DNA from: Oreohelix idahoensis
Taxonomy: Eukaryota > Mollusca > Gastropoda > Stylommatophora > Oreohelicidae
Length of the DNA: 64,000 nucleotides
Direction of reading: 5' to 3'
NCBI GenBank assembly: GCA_024509875.1
Contig: JAMPIV010003425.1
Span: 1 to 64,000, forward strand
This document shows, piece by piece, positions 12,161-24,250 of the stretch. Made by a program: the position numbers and the translations under genes. Each line of letters starts with the position of its first letter. Positions within the stretch are counted from its first letter, which is position 1. Below the pieces are notes generated by a model. That model did not search any database, was not told where the DNA came from, and saw only the letters and a program-made list of their open reading frames with translations.

Positions 12161-14522
12161 ATATACAAAATAATATCAAATGTGCGAAAGTACTAATGAC
12201 TGCTGCATTAGTCCCAAACAAAATAATAATACACATATAAGGGTCTGTTGTAGGAAACTCCAAAGAAATAAACAAGTACAAAAGTAAACAACAGAAGTGA
12301 TAGGCTTACCGGTTATTTATTTACTGTTGACGGTGTCACAAAAAATTCTAAACATGATCTTTTGTGTGATCTCTCACATCTTCAGCCCTACGGCAGTATC
12401 ATTTCTTTTTCTTCATTGTTCTCACCCATCGCTTTTATTTGGCATAAATCATGCCTTTTCATTATTTTTACTATGTTGGATCAGTAGAGTGAAGTCTCTA
12501 ACACTCAACTCCCCTACGGAAGTATCTGCTATAAGGCTATCTTTATCTTTGACATTGTGCTCTGAAGCCAATCCCAGACTGGTTACGTTCCGCCAGGGTA
12601 ATTACTGACCTCAGCGGGTGATAGATACGCTTATCAACTGAATCAGTCTGACCACCTGGGTAAGCACGGTCTCGCCCAATCAAAACAAAGGAAGGCCAGA
12701 TTTGATGCCTAAGAAATCAGTCTAGGTGTTTCACACCCACAGATGATAATTAGATTATCGCATCCGCTGGCCCCTGTCTATCTGGGTAGTCAATCTTGGC
12801 GGAAGGCATTAGCCAGGATAGTTCACATATTTGTGTGTGAAATTGCATAAAGATGCCGGGGAAATATTACCGATTTGAAAGAGGTCACGCGTTGGAATAT
12901 TAAATGTAATATTTTTAAACACGGGGGGATATTTTGAAATTAGACACCCCAACCCAGTGCTAAAGAGATTCGGTTGGTTTGATTTGAGGGCCGGAATAAA
13001 CAATGAATTTCATTGGAAAATGCGGCGGAAACACAATCTGTGATTTGAACTGAGAAGTGGGAAATATAATCTAGCAAAATCAGAGACATAGAACTCACAG
13101 ACTGTATCGCGTCGTCAAGCAAACAACTCCCAGAAGCCAGTGAGACATCGGGCTTAGAATTCCTATAAGTGACAAATCGAAGTATTTGGGAAACTTCAAA
13201 CCTTAAAATTAAGCCCGCCTTTATAAGTACAAACTCTGAAAAACCGAAGGGACCAGGACTTTAAATATTAGGACTGGATACCTAAGGAACTGGATCACCC
13301 GTCATAAGAGAAACTTTACCAGACCAAGTGTTTTGCAGGTTCACCCGTAATAAAAGGCATTCAAAATTTCCAGACCAAGTGATTCGAGAGCACATAACCT
13401 AAATTGCTCGTGTCCATTCTAAACTGTGTGAGGAGATTGTGTATAACCCAATTGGGGTAAGTGTAACCTTTATATTACAAATGTGAATTTGACATGGTTT
13501 TCTTGCTAAGTGGTTATATATGAGGCTGGCAACCTCAACATACGGAAATAGTATATTCATAAACCACTACAGCAAGCGCTGGTGATTTCTTCTGGCTAGT
13601 CGTGCGGAAAATCGACAGCAGAGGTGACCCCAGACTCCATATGGAGCAGTGATGACTGATGATTACATCACATGTGCCTAAAGTGTATAATATTTTGTGA
13701 GATATATGCACTTTGGTAATTGTAATTCAGGGGCAACTCATTATTCGCGCCGTCCAGACACATTTTCCCAGTTTAATACCCGGAAGAATATTGGTGATTT
13801 TTAGTCATCTTCCCTGAGCTACACTGTGTACTTGGGAATTTAATTCTTCTGAGAGATTAACATTGGTGTGTGGACAGCGAGAATGTGCCTGTTAATTGGC
13901 AGCCCACAAATGTGCTTAGCAGAGGCATTTGTTTTTCAATTTGTCTAAAAGTTCGTGGAACGAAGCTTGTTGTAAGTGAAAAGCAGGGAATCCACACCAA
14001 CCGCCTAAATCGGACAAGTTGTGTGAAAAAGTGCCCTCATCACCAGGAAGTGACGAAACCCACAGCTGCAGGACCCCCTTATATCAGTTAAGTGCTTATA
14101 AAAAGGCACCAGCAACCGGACATAATTTTCTGAACTATACCCTCCCCCTAAATCTCCGTGAAGAGAAAATTTGATTCCAATATAAAATTCACCAGCATTT
14201 CCTTTATTTTAAACTGTTAATACTAATTAATTATTAAATTTGTTACCTGTTGTTTAAAACTAAACAATAGTTGTTTATTCAGTTATTACATGTATGAAAG
14301 CAAACGTATGAGCCTGAATATTTAATATACGTATCTACATCTAGACATATATTTACCTCTAAACAGAGCTATACCATTATAAGAATAAATTCGCTGAATT
14401 AACTCAGCTGGGGGCTTAAACGGGCTAAAAACCATTGCTTAAATCCCTTCACAAAAGACGACGGACAGATATAAGTTAACAAATGTTCAGCGCTAAGCAG
14501 CATTGTTCTTTACTTCTGAATT
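12161..14522. other. No gene recognised
   Basis: About 2.4 kb without recognisable coding sequence. Open frames at 12297-12608 and 13870-14091 have low-complexity or unremarkable translations and no family motif, and I regard them as chance. Confidence 0.35.
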
Positions 14523-14685
14523 ATCTTGTGAAGTCACCCTAGGGATAGAATCGTCTTTGCCCTTCTATCTACATCTCTGCCAAGAGTAATCTTGTGCGAA
14601 GGTAGACACCTTTGACGACACATTTAGATACTCTTGAGTTTTGGCCACTGTTGGACCACTACTGCAAAGCAGGGGAGGCAATCTG
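14523..14685 (+). repeat. Dispersed repeat, copy 2
   Basis: Direct copy of 11978-12160, with a handful of substitutions and small deletions. Confidence 0.6.
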
Positions 14686-14829
14686 TGACAGACGGGCCTA
14701 GGGGTTTACCTTTTATTTATTCCGAATTAGTCCCATAATTTTAGGAGAGAAAACTATATAGAAGAATCATCTATTTCTCGATAGTTGTCGACACGTTCTC
14801 CTTGCAAACATGATTCGTTAAAGAAGAGA

Positions 14830-15434
14830 ACCATTGTACCAACGCTAAAGGTTAAATACCTTCCAGAGTTCAAATACCTAGGAAGCGTTTTCTCAGAAAA
14901 TTGAAGACTTGACAAAGACATTGAAACAAGATGTCAAAATGTCAGTTCAGTGACTTACCAAATGTCACCACGACTTAAACATCAGACTATCAGTATGGAA
15001 TGACTTACCAAATGTCACCACTACTTAAACATCAGTCTATCAGTATGGAATTACTTACCAAATGTCACCACTACTTAAACATCAGACTATCACTATGGAA
15101 ACTAAACGACAGCTGATAAATAGTATATTCTTACCAACTCTTTGCTGTTAGTATCAAATATGGTCCCTGACCGAAGCATGGGAAAATAAAATGACACTTT
15201 GTGAGAGGATTTGCTTGTGAAAGAAAAGCTATGAATGTTTCCAGGAGAGACAGAATGAGAAAGATGATAATAGAAAAACTGTAGGAACGACATCCTGCAT
15301 CAGGTACATAGAGAGATATAAAATCAGGTGGTTTGGTCATCTCATGAGAGTAAATTACCACTACGCACCAACAAACAGTAGACGATCTGGTCTCAGAGAA
15401 CAGAGAAGACCTAGAGGTAGACAGATAGTCAACA
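14830..15434 (+). pseudogene. LINE reverse transcriptase C-terminal remnant
   Basis: The plus strand encodes the region after the RT fingers of a non-LTR retrotransposon: EFKYLGSVFSEN, stop, RLDKDIETRCQN, then METKRQLINSIFLPTL, and finally RYIERYKIRWFGHLMR and a basic RRPRGRQ tail. The order KYLGS...KxxL..S...L.YG-like...WFGH-MR is typical of the thumb and connection of many animal LINEs. The catalytic region is missing, so the copy is 5-prime truncated. At least two stops and a 50-bp triplication break it. Immediately after RGRQIVN the sequence becomes a CATCAC-type array that continues for 1.8 kb; the array may have grown out of the LINE coding sequence. At 17245-17310 one frame reads HTWLKNASWQDGRIV, which could be the far end of the same LINE; that link is weak. 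Confidence 0.7.
14951..15100 (+). repeat. 50-bp tandem triplication inside LINE
   Basis: Three exact-length units start at 14951, 15001 and 15051, each tgacttaccaaatgtcacca...atcagactatcagtatggaa with a few substitutions. The LINE reading frame resumes after the third unit, so units one and two are additions. Confidence 0.9.
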
Positions 15435-17236
15435 TCACAGACATCATCATACAACATCACATAATCATCATACAACATCACAGACATCATCATACAACAT
15501 CACAGACATCATACAACATCACAGACATCATACAACATCACAGACATCATACAACATCACAGACATCATACAACATCACAGACATCATACAACATCACAG
15601 ACATCATACAACATCACAGACATCATACAACATCACAGACATCATACAACATCACAGACATCATACAACATCACAGACATCATCTTACAACATCACATAC
15701 ATCATCATACAACATCACAGATATCATCATACAACATCACAGACATCATCATACAACATCACAGACATCATCATACAACATCACATACATCATACAACAT
15801 CACAGATATCATCATACAACATCACAGACATCATCATGCAACATCACAGACATCATACAACATTACATACATCATCATACAACATCACAGACATCACACA
15901 ACATCACAGACATCATCATACAACATCACAGACATCATACAACATCACAGACATCATACAACATCACAGACATCATACAACATCACAGACATCATCATAC
16001 AACATCACAGACATCATACAACATCACAGACATCATCATACAACATCACAGACATCATCATGCAACATCACAGACATCATCATACAACATCACAGACATC
16101 ATACAACATCACAGACATCATCATACAACATCACAGACATCATCATGCAACATCACAGACATCATACAACATTACATACATCATCATACAACATCATACA
16201 ACATCACAGACATCACACAACATCACAGACATCATCATACAACATCACAGACATCATCATACAACATAACAGACATCATACAACATCACAGACATCATAC
16301 AATATCACAGACATCATCATACAACATCACAGACATCCTACAACATCACAGACATCATCATACAACATCACAGACATCATCATACAACATCACAGACATC
16401 ATACAACATCACATAATCATCATACAACATCACAGACATCATACAACCTCACAGACATCATACAACTTCACATACATCATCACACAACATCACATACATC
16501 ATCATACAACATCACATACATCATACAACATCACAGACATCACACAACATCACAGACATCATACAACATCACAGACATCATACAATATCACATACATCAT
16601 CATACAACACCACATACATCAGACAAGATCACAGACATCATCATACAGCATCACAGACATCATACAACATCACAGACATCATCATACAACATCACAGACA
16701 TCATACAACATCACAGACATCATACAACATCACAGACATCCTCATAAAACATCACAGACATCATCATACAACATCACAGACATCATCATACAACATCACA
16801 GACATCATCATACAACATCACAGACATCATACAACATCACAGACATCATCATACAATATCACAGACATCATCATACAACATCACATACATCATACAATAT
16901 CACATACATCATCATACAACATCACAGACATCATCATACAACATCACAGACATCATACAACATCACAGACATCATACAACATCACAGACATCATCATACA
17001 ACATCACAGACATCATACAACATCACAGACATCATACAACATCACAGACATCATACAACATCACAGACATAACACAAAATCACAGACATCATCATACAAC
17101 ATCACAGACATCATACAACATCACAGACATCATACAACATCACAGACATCATCACACAACATCACAGACATCACACAACATCACAGACATCATACAACAT
17201 CACAGACATCATACAACATCACAGACATCATACAAT
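15435..17236. repeat. 19/22-bp CATCAC-type minisatellite
   Basis: About 90 units of catacaacatcacagacat (19 bp), often with an extra cat (22 bp); variants carry tacat, atgcaac or aatatc. Periods are not all multiples of three, but the sequence avoids stops for over 460 codons on the plus strand, giving His/Ile/Thr-rich translations that are artefacts. Confidence 0.95.
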
Positions 17237-18320
17237 AACCGGGGCACACAGCAGCCAATGCTACACACTTGGCTCAAGAACGCTTCATGGCAAGATGGCA
17301 GAATTGTTTTTTTTTAAAGTAAGTCACGTGTATCACATGACGTTCGAAATACATCTAGCTAAAAACCATATTTCTCGATAATCAATAATTCTATCATTTG
17401 CCCTGTTATCCCCCCCCCCCCCCCCCAATTCCAATATAAAGTTATGAACATGGGTCAGACTTCTTTGGTAGTCAACGAGAACACTAAAACCGTCCTACGA
17501 GTGCTATGTTAGCATGTTGGTGTGCTGACCCCGCTGACGTCATTCAAGAGCAAGAAACTGGTCATCTCAAACTTGGGTAGGAATGTTGAAAGTTGGTGTC
17601 GCTCGCCTGAGTTGTTGGATAATTGCTGTATTCAGTCGTCATATGCATTATGGTTCGAAGAACTGTACTTTAATATGCTGTCTGTCTTCTATTGGTTCTT
17701 GAGTATTCGGGCAAACCGAATGAGTTACATCATGCATCCTGGTTTTTGTGATAAGTGAACGTGAAGTCAAGGATCTGATGGCTCAACAATCTTTCCTGAA
17801 TGTGTGTTAAATAATTTCTTTTCTGCCTTGGGTATCCTGTGTGATAACTGTGTTCTTGGTTGTCGCCTATACAGTAATTCGGCAGATGATTTATCCGGAA
17901 TAGGATATGGGGATGCTCTGTAAGCAAACAGAATTTGTCTCGTGAACGATTATTTGTGTTTCCTCGCAAGCTGATTTTTGTCACTCAACTTGAGAATTCT
18001 GGCGACGCGTATAGGTTGTACACTTGATGCGGGATTGAAGGGAGCCCTGGTCAAATGTTTCATTCAACGTGCCTCTCGGAAAAGATTGAATTAGACGACA
18101 AGTCTGCTACTGCTCTTTGCTGCTAATGCAGTTATTCATGCTACTTAAGCCGACGAGTCTAGCCACTGCGCGCTAGCCACGGAAATTCTGTGCCTGACAC
18201 CCCATATAATATACGCTGCCTGTTGCCCCTCAGTCACAGCCCTTTCACTAGTACACCAAAAAACTCAGCGTATTGTGGATTAGAAAAATGTTGGTGTTTT
18301 CTGTACCGCAGCGTTTATTG
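17237..18320. other. No intact gene; poly-C run, likely LINE 3-prime UTR at right
   Basis: A poly-C run is at about 17410-17426. The part near 18170-18320 lies directly after the stop codon of the minus-strand LINE that follows and may be its 3-prime untranslated region. The remainder is unassigned; the frame at 17522-17758 has no motif I recognise. Confidence 0.35.
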
Positions 18321-19076
18321 TCACGATTTCCATTGCCCATTGCGGTTGTTCCACAGCCAGCATGATGCCTTTTCGGCAGTTTCACTACGCCTCTTCAGTG
18401 CCCTTGTTCTCGACTGTCCCCTCAGCCCCAACAGTTTCAATAAATCATACACTGATGCAGCCACAAGCCCTCTTGCGCCCACTTCAACAGCCATGACCAT
18501 TGCAGTGAACCCATCGTGTCTCAGATCCGCGGCCCAATCACTATTCTTGGCCGCTTTGAACGAATGTTGTTCGTCTAATCTGGATTCAAATGGCACGGTC
18601 AGTTCAATCAGTATGACCTGAAGCGTTGCTGAAGAATGAAGCACTATATCCGGCCGTCTCCGCGATTTTCTGATACTCTCTGGATATGCCCCTCGTCCAG
18701 GTAGGTCTACCGCCATCTCCCAGTCGTTTGCACAGTCAAGAAGAGATGGTAAACTGCTACCAGGTTTACTCAGTTTGGGGTGTGCTGACTTTCCTGCCCT
18801 CAGAAAGTATGTATTTGCGGTGCTCGGCCTGTGTTTGCTATTCGCCTTCATCCTTGCCAGATCTATTGTCGCAGCAAGCTCATTTAGCACTTTGTTATGG
18901 CGCCAAGTGTATCGCCCTTGCCCTAATGACACCTTACATGCTGAGAGCACGTGTTCAAGTGTCTGCCTCCCCTGGCACAGGGAGCACTGCTCATCATCCG
19001 ACTTTCCCCATTTCACAAGGTTGGTGGCCGACGGCAGCAGGTCATTGTTGCGCACATATTCTTTTGTGTGGCGCAC
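18321..19076 (-). pseudogene. LINE ORF C-terminus: CCHC finger and restriction-like endonuclease
   Basis: This 251-codon frame is the C-terminal part of a non-LTR retrotransposon polyprotein. Residues 31-47 form a C-x2-C-x7-H-x4-C zinc motif (CSLCQGRQTLEHVLSAC). Residues 54-60 read GRYTWRH, a signature of this family. Residues 141-160 contain RPD followed 14 residues later by ELTVP, the PD-(D/E)xK-type core of the restriction-like endonuclease used by R2/NeSL-type elements to nick target DNA. The polypeptide ends NGQWKS. It pairs with the RT half at 21964-23667: that half stops at the point where this one begins (around the motif DLLPSATNL), so the two look like one element split by 19077-21963. 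Alone it lacks RT and cannot function. Confidence 0.75.
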
Positions 19077-19967
19077 AGATTACTGTAATTATGCATACAA
19101 ATGTAAAATGTATTTATTTGTCTGATAAAAATATATTTATCTTTGAATTCACGATTTTCAGTCTAAGGGACAGAACTCAGATTAGTCGATGTGGATTCAT
19201 TCTGTGAGTTATCTGTTCTTGTATCTTTCCTGAATATCGAACTCAGCGTAGGATCTAGGTTTACAGCGATCTGTTCTTTGTTTGGTTAGAAATAGATTGT
19301 TCTTGCTTCAGAATATCTATGACCCGAATCTATGTGTATTTCTTGTCTATGTAGGACGAGTATGTCTTACATCTTAATATCTCTGTATATTTCTAAGTCG
19401 AACTATATTTTCTGTGTCGAACTCTGGTGTCAAAGGTTTTTCTGCGCATGTGTCGCTAAGGGGAGGTGAGAAGGTTCCGCCCTGTTGGACCTAGATGAAG
19501 GCGGTCTGAAGATTTTTCTTGAGCTCTGTGGTTCCTTTTGGGGAAAGGAGATTGTTTATCTCTATGATTGAATTATCAGAGATTCTTCCCCAGTGTTGAT
19601 TCTTGACGCCAAGGAATGGTGTGCGTTATTCGCTGTTGTGTTTTTCCTGAGAAATAAGGTAAAACAGACATATTGAACCTTTCGTCATATTCAGCTAGGT
19701 CGACATGCTATCGTCTGCACAGGCGTTTGATTAGCGATGTTAAGACGACATATTTGCTTGCAGTCATATATATATATACATTTTATGTCGCAACATGATT
19801 GAACAGGATATGCAGAGTCTAATTTACATATATTTATGAAAGGAACAGAGCCTATGATCATGCTTCGTCATTATCTTTGTTGTGAGCGAAAGTCAAAGAT
19901 GGAGCCATCTTTGGATTCCAAGTTTCAATCTTATAAAATCATCGATCGAGAACAGGAATGTCCTTAA

Positions 19968-21381
19968 GGGGAGGTTAAACCCCCAAAATGAAAAACACAG
20001 AATTATAAGTTAATATCTATATCTGGTCATTTATACAAGCAAAATGACTGAAAAAAATACAAAACATTGGGGTATATACTAAAAACTTGCAATCTATGGC
20101 GGAAAAACAGTGAAAAAAAGGCAAATTTCAGCTTTTTTTGGTATTTTGTTGCCCAAGATATCTCAAATGTGAGTAAAACTTGAGTTATGACATTTGGCTG
20201 TTTCATTTGTTAATATATGGTAATGATTGTATACTAAAATAATTTTCATTGGTTTGATATCTGAGTATTTTTGGATTTTAACATACCAATCGAAAAAAAA
20301 GACGAAATTTTTAAGGGGGGTATCTTAGCTATTTCTCAACAGTTTTATAATTTGTTAACATATATCCTTTATTTTAGTTTAATTTAATGAGCACTATGTG
20401 TACAGCATGTGGCCCAAAATTTACTGCTGTATCACTAGTAGTTTTTGAAAAATCATGGGCAACGTGCCCAAATTTGTGTGAAAAATGAGGTTTTGAGAAA
20501 ATTAAGAAAAAAGGGAGGAATTACACTTTTACACAAAATTTACTCACCTCAGTATCCCCCTGCTATGTAGGAATCATCTCTGGTATTTTTCTTTATTGAT
20601 TCCGTGTTCTGTGTCATACTTTGCAGCTTACTTTTCATTAAATTCTTCATTTCAGCAGACTATATGCGCTTTTCGTCAGTTTCCGAAAAAATACATCCTT
20701 TCTCTGGTAGACATGTACTATGTGGGGGGAAGCGATTGCTCTACCCTCAGCATACTCAGTACATGTAGGAGAGGCTTTGCTCTCAATATTCACAAGATTA
20801 GGATACCCTTATCAGATATTAACTGACAAAGGTTCACAATTCAGAGGGAAACTGATGGAGGAAGTTTTTAGGATTTTTCAAAATATTCTCGTCCGCACAT
20901 TTTATCATCCACAATCAATTGGACAAGTGGAAAGATTTAACGGGACTCTACTTACAAATTTATGTAAGCTACCACTCTACTGGAATACCTCCAGCCACGT
21001 TATTATTTCGATGACCCATCAAAGGACCCCATGGTTAATAAAAATTAGCCAGTCAAAATTATTTTTACACATGAAACTATGTTTGAAAAACTTGAATTCT
21101 GTTTGCTTCAGGGAAATGAATATGGTACCGAAAATTAAAATCCATGCATTAGAAGCAATATAGCATCACAAATATACTAATTTGTATATTTTACATATAT
21201 AATTAGGTAAAAATACACTTACCTGACATACTTTAAAAATTTATATAAAATCATCCACAAAGGTTTTAGTGAAAATAAACATACAGAAATGTGGGCAAAT
21301 GAATGTACTTTCCAGTGCAATATGTATCTAAAATTTGATATTTTCAATGAAATTCTTCATTTTTGGGGGTTAAACCTCCCC
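19968..21381. mobile_element. TTAA-flanked terminal-inverted-repeat element
   Basis: Left end GGGGAGGTTAAACCCCC (from 19968) and right end GGGGGTTTAACCTCCCC-type complement (to 21381) form about 25-bp inverted repeats with one mismatch and one indel. TTAA directly flanks both ends (19964-19967 and 21382-21385). TTAA duplication is typical of piggyBac-type transposition, but the G-start ends are not the usual piggyBac CCY ends, so the superfamily is open. No piggyBac transposase is seen; the only coding trace is an integrase relic. Confidence 0.6.
20689..21166 (+). pseudogene. Retroviral-type integrase core relic
   Basis: The plus strand encodes KYILSLVDM, then after a frameshift near 20720 GEAIALPS, EALLSIFTRLGYP, QILTDKGSQF, RTFYHPQS and GQVERFNGTL. 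These are the D, D and E blocks of an rve-type integrase core as found in Ty3/gypsy elements. The N-terminal zinc domain and the rest of a polyprotein are absent, and the C-terminal part decays after about 21010. It lies wholly inside the TTAA inverted-repeat element. It may be a captured gypsy fragment; a Ginger-like transposase (also gypsy-integrase-derived) is a less likely alternative. It is not functional as it stands. Confidence 0.7.
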
Positions 21382-21963
21382 TTAATATCAGACGATGATA
21401 TCGAGATCTGCATACTATTATATGAAAACCCACTACTGGTGGTTTGACATTGTATTCATAAATTCATTTACTGAATTTTCGGCCTGAAAGACTTAGACGA
21501 GGTTCTTACAGGGAGCCATGAGTAAACATTGGTTCTTAACTGACGCGATTTGTCAGTAAGGCCTGAGATTATACATATGTGCTGAAATACTGAGTGCTTG
21601 TCTACTGACATTCCATTGAACTGTTATACAACATGAGTGCCTATGTAATATTGTAGACCATTGATCAACATTGCTATGATGCATGCCAACCTGTTTACCG
21701 TCACTGTACCCCGTGCTGTCCAAGTGTGTGCGTCCAATTAAATTGTATGAAATGTCCACAGTAGTCGGCATCATTAACTACTAGCTACGAGTGAGTGAGT
21801 GTCTGATCTTCTAGTCAACTCTACAGAACACAGTCCATGCATTCGCGCACTGACACTCACATTTACACTCATAGTCAACATTCCATCCTTGTCGGGGCCT
21901 CAATGCGTTTTGGACAAGGTGACCTGTATCCTCAACACTGTGTCGGTTCGAGTTGACGCATTA

Positions 21964-23667
21964 TTAGATTTTATCAGTCATACATTGATCTAACAACGAA
22001 GCGAGCCTAATAGGTGCCATATGCCACATATCATTCCATGTCAAGGACCTCTGCAGGGCTCCTTCCCATGTAGTCCATTCGCCTTGTTGGACCTGCTGCA
22101 CTGCTTTTTGCAACCTCTTATCATTCTCAGCTCCTCGTATCTCCTGAACTACCATGTCTCTGCGCTCCCTGCTTGATGCCTTGGACCACCAGCGGATGTC
22201 TCCATGACCAAATCCCCGTCTATTCGTTTGTGTGTATCCGATTACCTCCCTCAGTTTGAGTGACTCTTGGGCAGCATCAACAGCTTCTTCCACTCTCCAC
22301 TTCCTTCCCGTTTTCAGTGTAGCCTTGCCTTTCCAACTTTGTTCTCTTCAACAACTGACTTGAAGGGAAGCAGACGTTTTGACTTTTTGCAGTACAGTGC
22401 TACATCTGACAGACCTGGTGGTACCCCTAGCCATTTTCTCATGAACGTGTTGACCTTCTGCTCTATAGCTTCCACTGTACTTGTGCTTATTTCATATATA
22501 AGCAGTGGCCACAGCAACTTCGGTATCAACATGAACTGGAGGCACTACAGTTTGAACTTTCCCAGGAGTCTGCTTTGGTCTATGATCTGTAGTCCTCTGT
22601 CTGCCATTTCTATTGTCTGTTGCACTGCCTTCGAGTCTTTTAATGAAGCATCGTACACCCTGCCAAGACTTTTAACAGGTTCCTCAATGACAGTAGGGAT
22701 TATTTGGTTGGAAACCATGAATATGACCCCTGCTATCTTACCTTTCCTGACTGATAGGCTTCTCGACTTCTTGAGTTTAAAACTCATTCTGCACCAACTG
22801 ACTAGTTCATCCAGGCGTGCTAACATCCTCCGGGCCTGATGTTCATCTGATTCAGAACTGTTGTATCATCCATGAATGCTTTGAGCGGTGGCATGTGACA
22901 CTTTCCACCGAGCTATGGACCTATAGCCATTCCTTCAGCCGCACTGAGGATTACCTGCATAGCCATCACGAATAGTATCGGAGAGATGGTACATCCCATC
23001 GCAATTCCAACTTCAAGGCCAATCCACTTCGTTGTGTACTCTCTGGTTGAAAATCTGACAGAAAACCCTGCGAAATACAGCTTCAGCATTGCTGCAATCT
23101 CTTGTGGAACATGATACATTTCTAGGGCCTGCCACAACATCTGGTGTGGAACGGATCCATAAGCATTCGCTAGATCCAACCAGATTACATGGAGGTTTGT
23201 TCTGTCAGACTTTGCCTTTTGGATTGCTTCCCAGATCATTGTGGAATGCTCTAGACATCCTGGTCTACCTCCTTTCTGAATGGTAGTGTCAATGTACCCA
23301 TTTGCCAGGAGGTATGTAGTGAGTCTTTTCGCCATCACTGAGAAGAATATCTTCCCTTCCACATTGAGTAGTGAGATTGGCCTGAACTGACTGATGTCTG
23401 TGGAATTTTGTTCCTTCGGGATGTAGACTCCGTTCGCCTTTCTCCATTCCTTGCTTACCAGCTGGGTTTTCCACGCATTCTTCAGTAAACGGAGCAGTCG
23501 TTTGAGCACCTCAGGGCATCTCTTATACACCACATATGGAACACCATTAGGACCTGGAGCTGACTTGCACCGAGCTTTCTGGACAATGCTTTCTACCTCT
23601 TGCACCGTTGGGGGCTTGGTGTTAAATTCAGCTCCTGGCTTACTCGGCCATTTAAGGCCTGCCATGC
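21964..23667 (-). pseudogene. LINE reverse transcriptase region (restriction-endonuclease LINE)
   Basis: On the minus strand, from 23667 down, the order is: RT entry block (KSAPGPNGVPY; FRPISLLNVEGKIF), GGRPGCLEHSTMIWEA, the first catalytic aspartate in WLDLANAYGSVPH, GCTISPILFVMAMQ, an in-frame stop at about 22913, then the second catalytic box KAFMDDTTVL near 22866-22880 (FMDD replacing YADD). A frameshift follows, then the thumb region LDELVSWCRM...KKSRSLSVRKG, IEQKVNTFMRKWLGVPPGLS, and TTWEGALQRSLTWNDMWHMA. FMDD and the WLDLANAYGS block are characteristic of the restriction-like-endonuclease LINE group. Three or more breaks make it inactive. It is 5-prime truncated at about 23667, where it meets a plus-strand LINE. 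The endonuclease part continues at 18321-19076. Confidence 0.8.
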
Positions 23668-24250
23668 TGCTGAATAAGGCAAGAACAGCCTTCTTTAGCC
23701 TAAATAACATCTGGAAGTCCTCCCAATACAGCACAAGCACAAAATTAAGATTATACCAGAGTTGCGTGCTTTCTGTGCTTCTCTATGGTGCGGAATGCTG
23801 GAGAGTCACAGAGAAGGAAATGTCAAAATTGTCCTCTTTTCACACAACATGCCTAAGAAAAATTCACCGCATCTTTTGGCCGAATACCATCACCAACCAA
23901 GATCTGCTTACTCGTAGCAAGCAAGAGGACATGCACACCATCATAGCTGGCAGACGCTGGAGCTGGGTTGGTCATGTCCTCAGAAGAGACCCCGATGCCA
24001 TCACAAGAACAGCTATGCTTTGGACCCCTGAAGGAAAGCGAAAGAGAGGCCGACCAAAAACAACTTGGCGGAGGACTGTGGAGGCTGAGATGCAAAGAAT
24101 GAACCAGAGTTGGGGCACTGTACGAAGGATGGCCACCGACCGTGCAAAGTGGAATCAATTTGTTGTTGCCCTACGGGACGCCACTGGGCGTGATGGCCAC
24201 TGACTGCTTTGGCGGTCGGTGGTTGGGGATCGAAGAAGAAGAAGAAGATG
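23667..24250 (+). pseudogene. LINE C-terminal region with GAA tail
   Basis: The plus frame runs from about 23667 to a stop at 24201-24203. It shows NKARTAFFSLNNIWKSS, LYQSCVLSVLLYGAECWR, LSSFHTTCLRKIHRIFWP, WSWVGHVLRRD and GKRKRGRPKTTWRRTVEAE, which is the post-catalytic region of an animal LINE RT. The last 180 codons are uninterrupted. After the stop come a short UTR (ctgctttggcggtcgg) and a (gaa)n tail at 24232-24250. RT catalytic motifs are missing, so this is a 5-prime truncated insertion. It meets the minus-strand LINE at about 23667 head to head. Related 3-prime ends occur at 9997-10082 (minus), 44534-44803 and 61262-61391. Confidence 0.8.

Larger units (their letters stand above)
19077..21963. 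mobile_element. Composite insertion splitting the minus-strand LINE
   Basis: This 2.9 kb separates the RT part and the endonuclease part of the LINE. The interior 19968-21381 is an inverted-repeat element with TTAA flanks. The outer parts 19077-19963 and 21386-21963 have no recognisable coding sequence. I did not find a target duplication at the outer edges, so the insertion may itself be composite or have arisen by rearrangement. Confidence 0.45.

Noticed and set aside
15344..16747. 467-codon His/Ile/Thr-rich frame
   Set aside because: The first about 30 codons are a LINE remnant and the rest is the CATCAC-type array; not a gene.
18190..19207. Plus-strand frames opposite the LINE endonuclease region
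   Set aside because: They overlap the minus-strand LINE codons and show no motif of their own; shadows.
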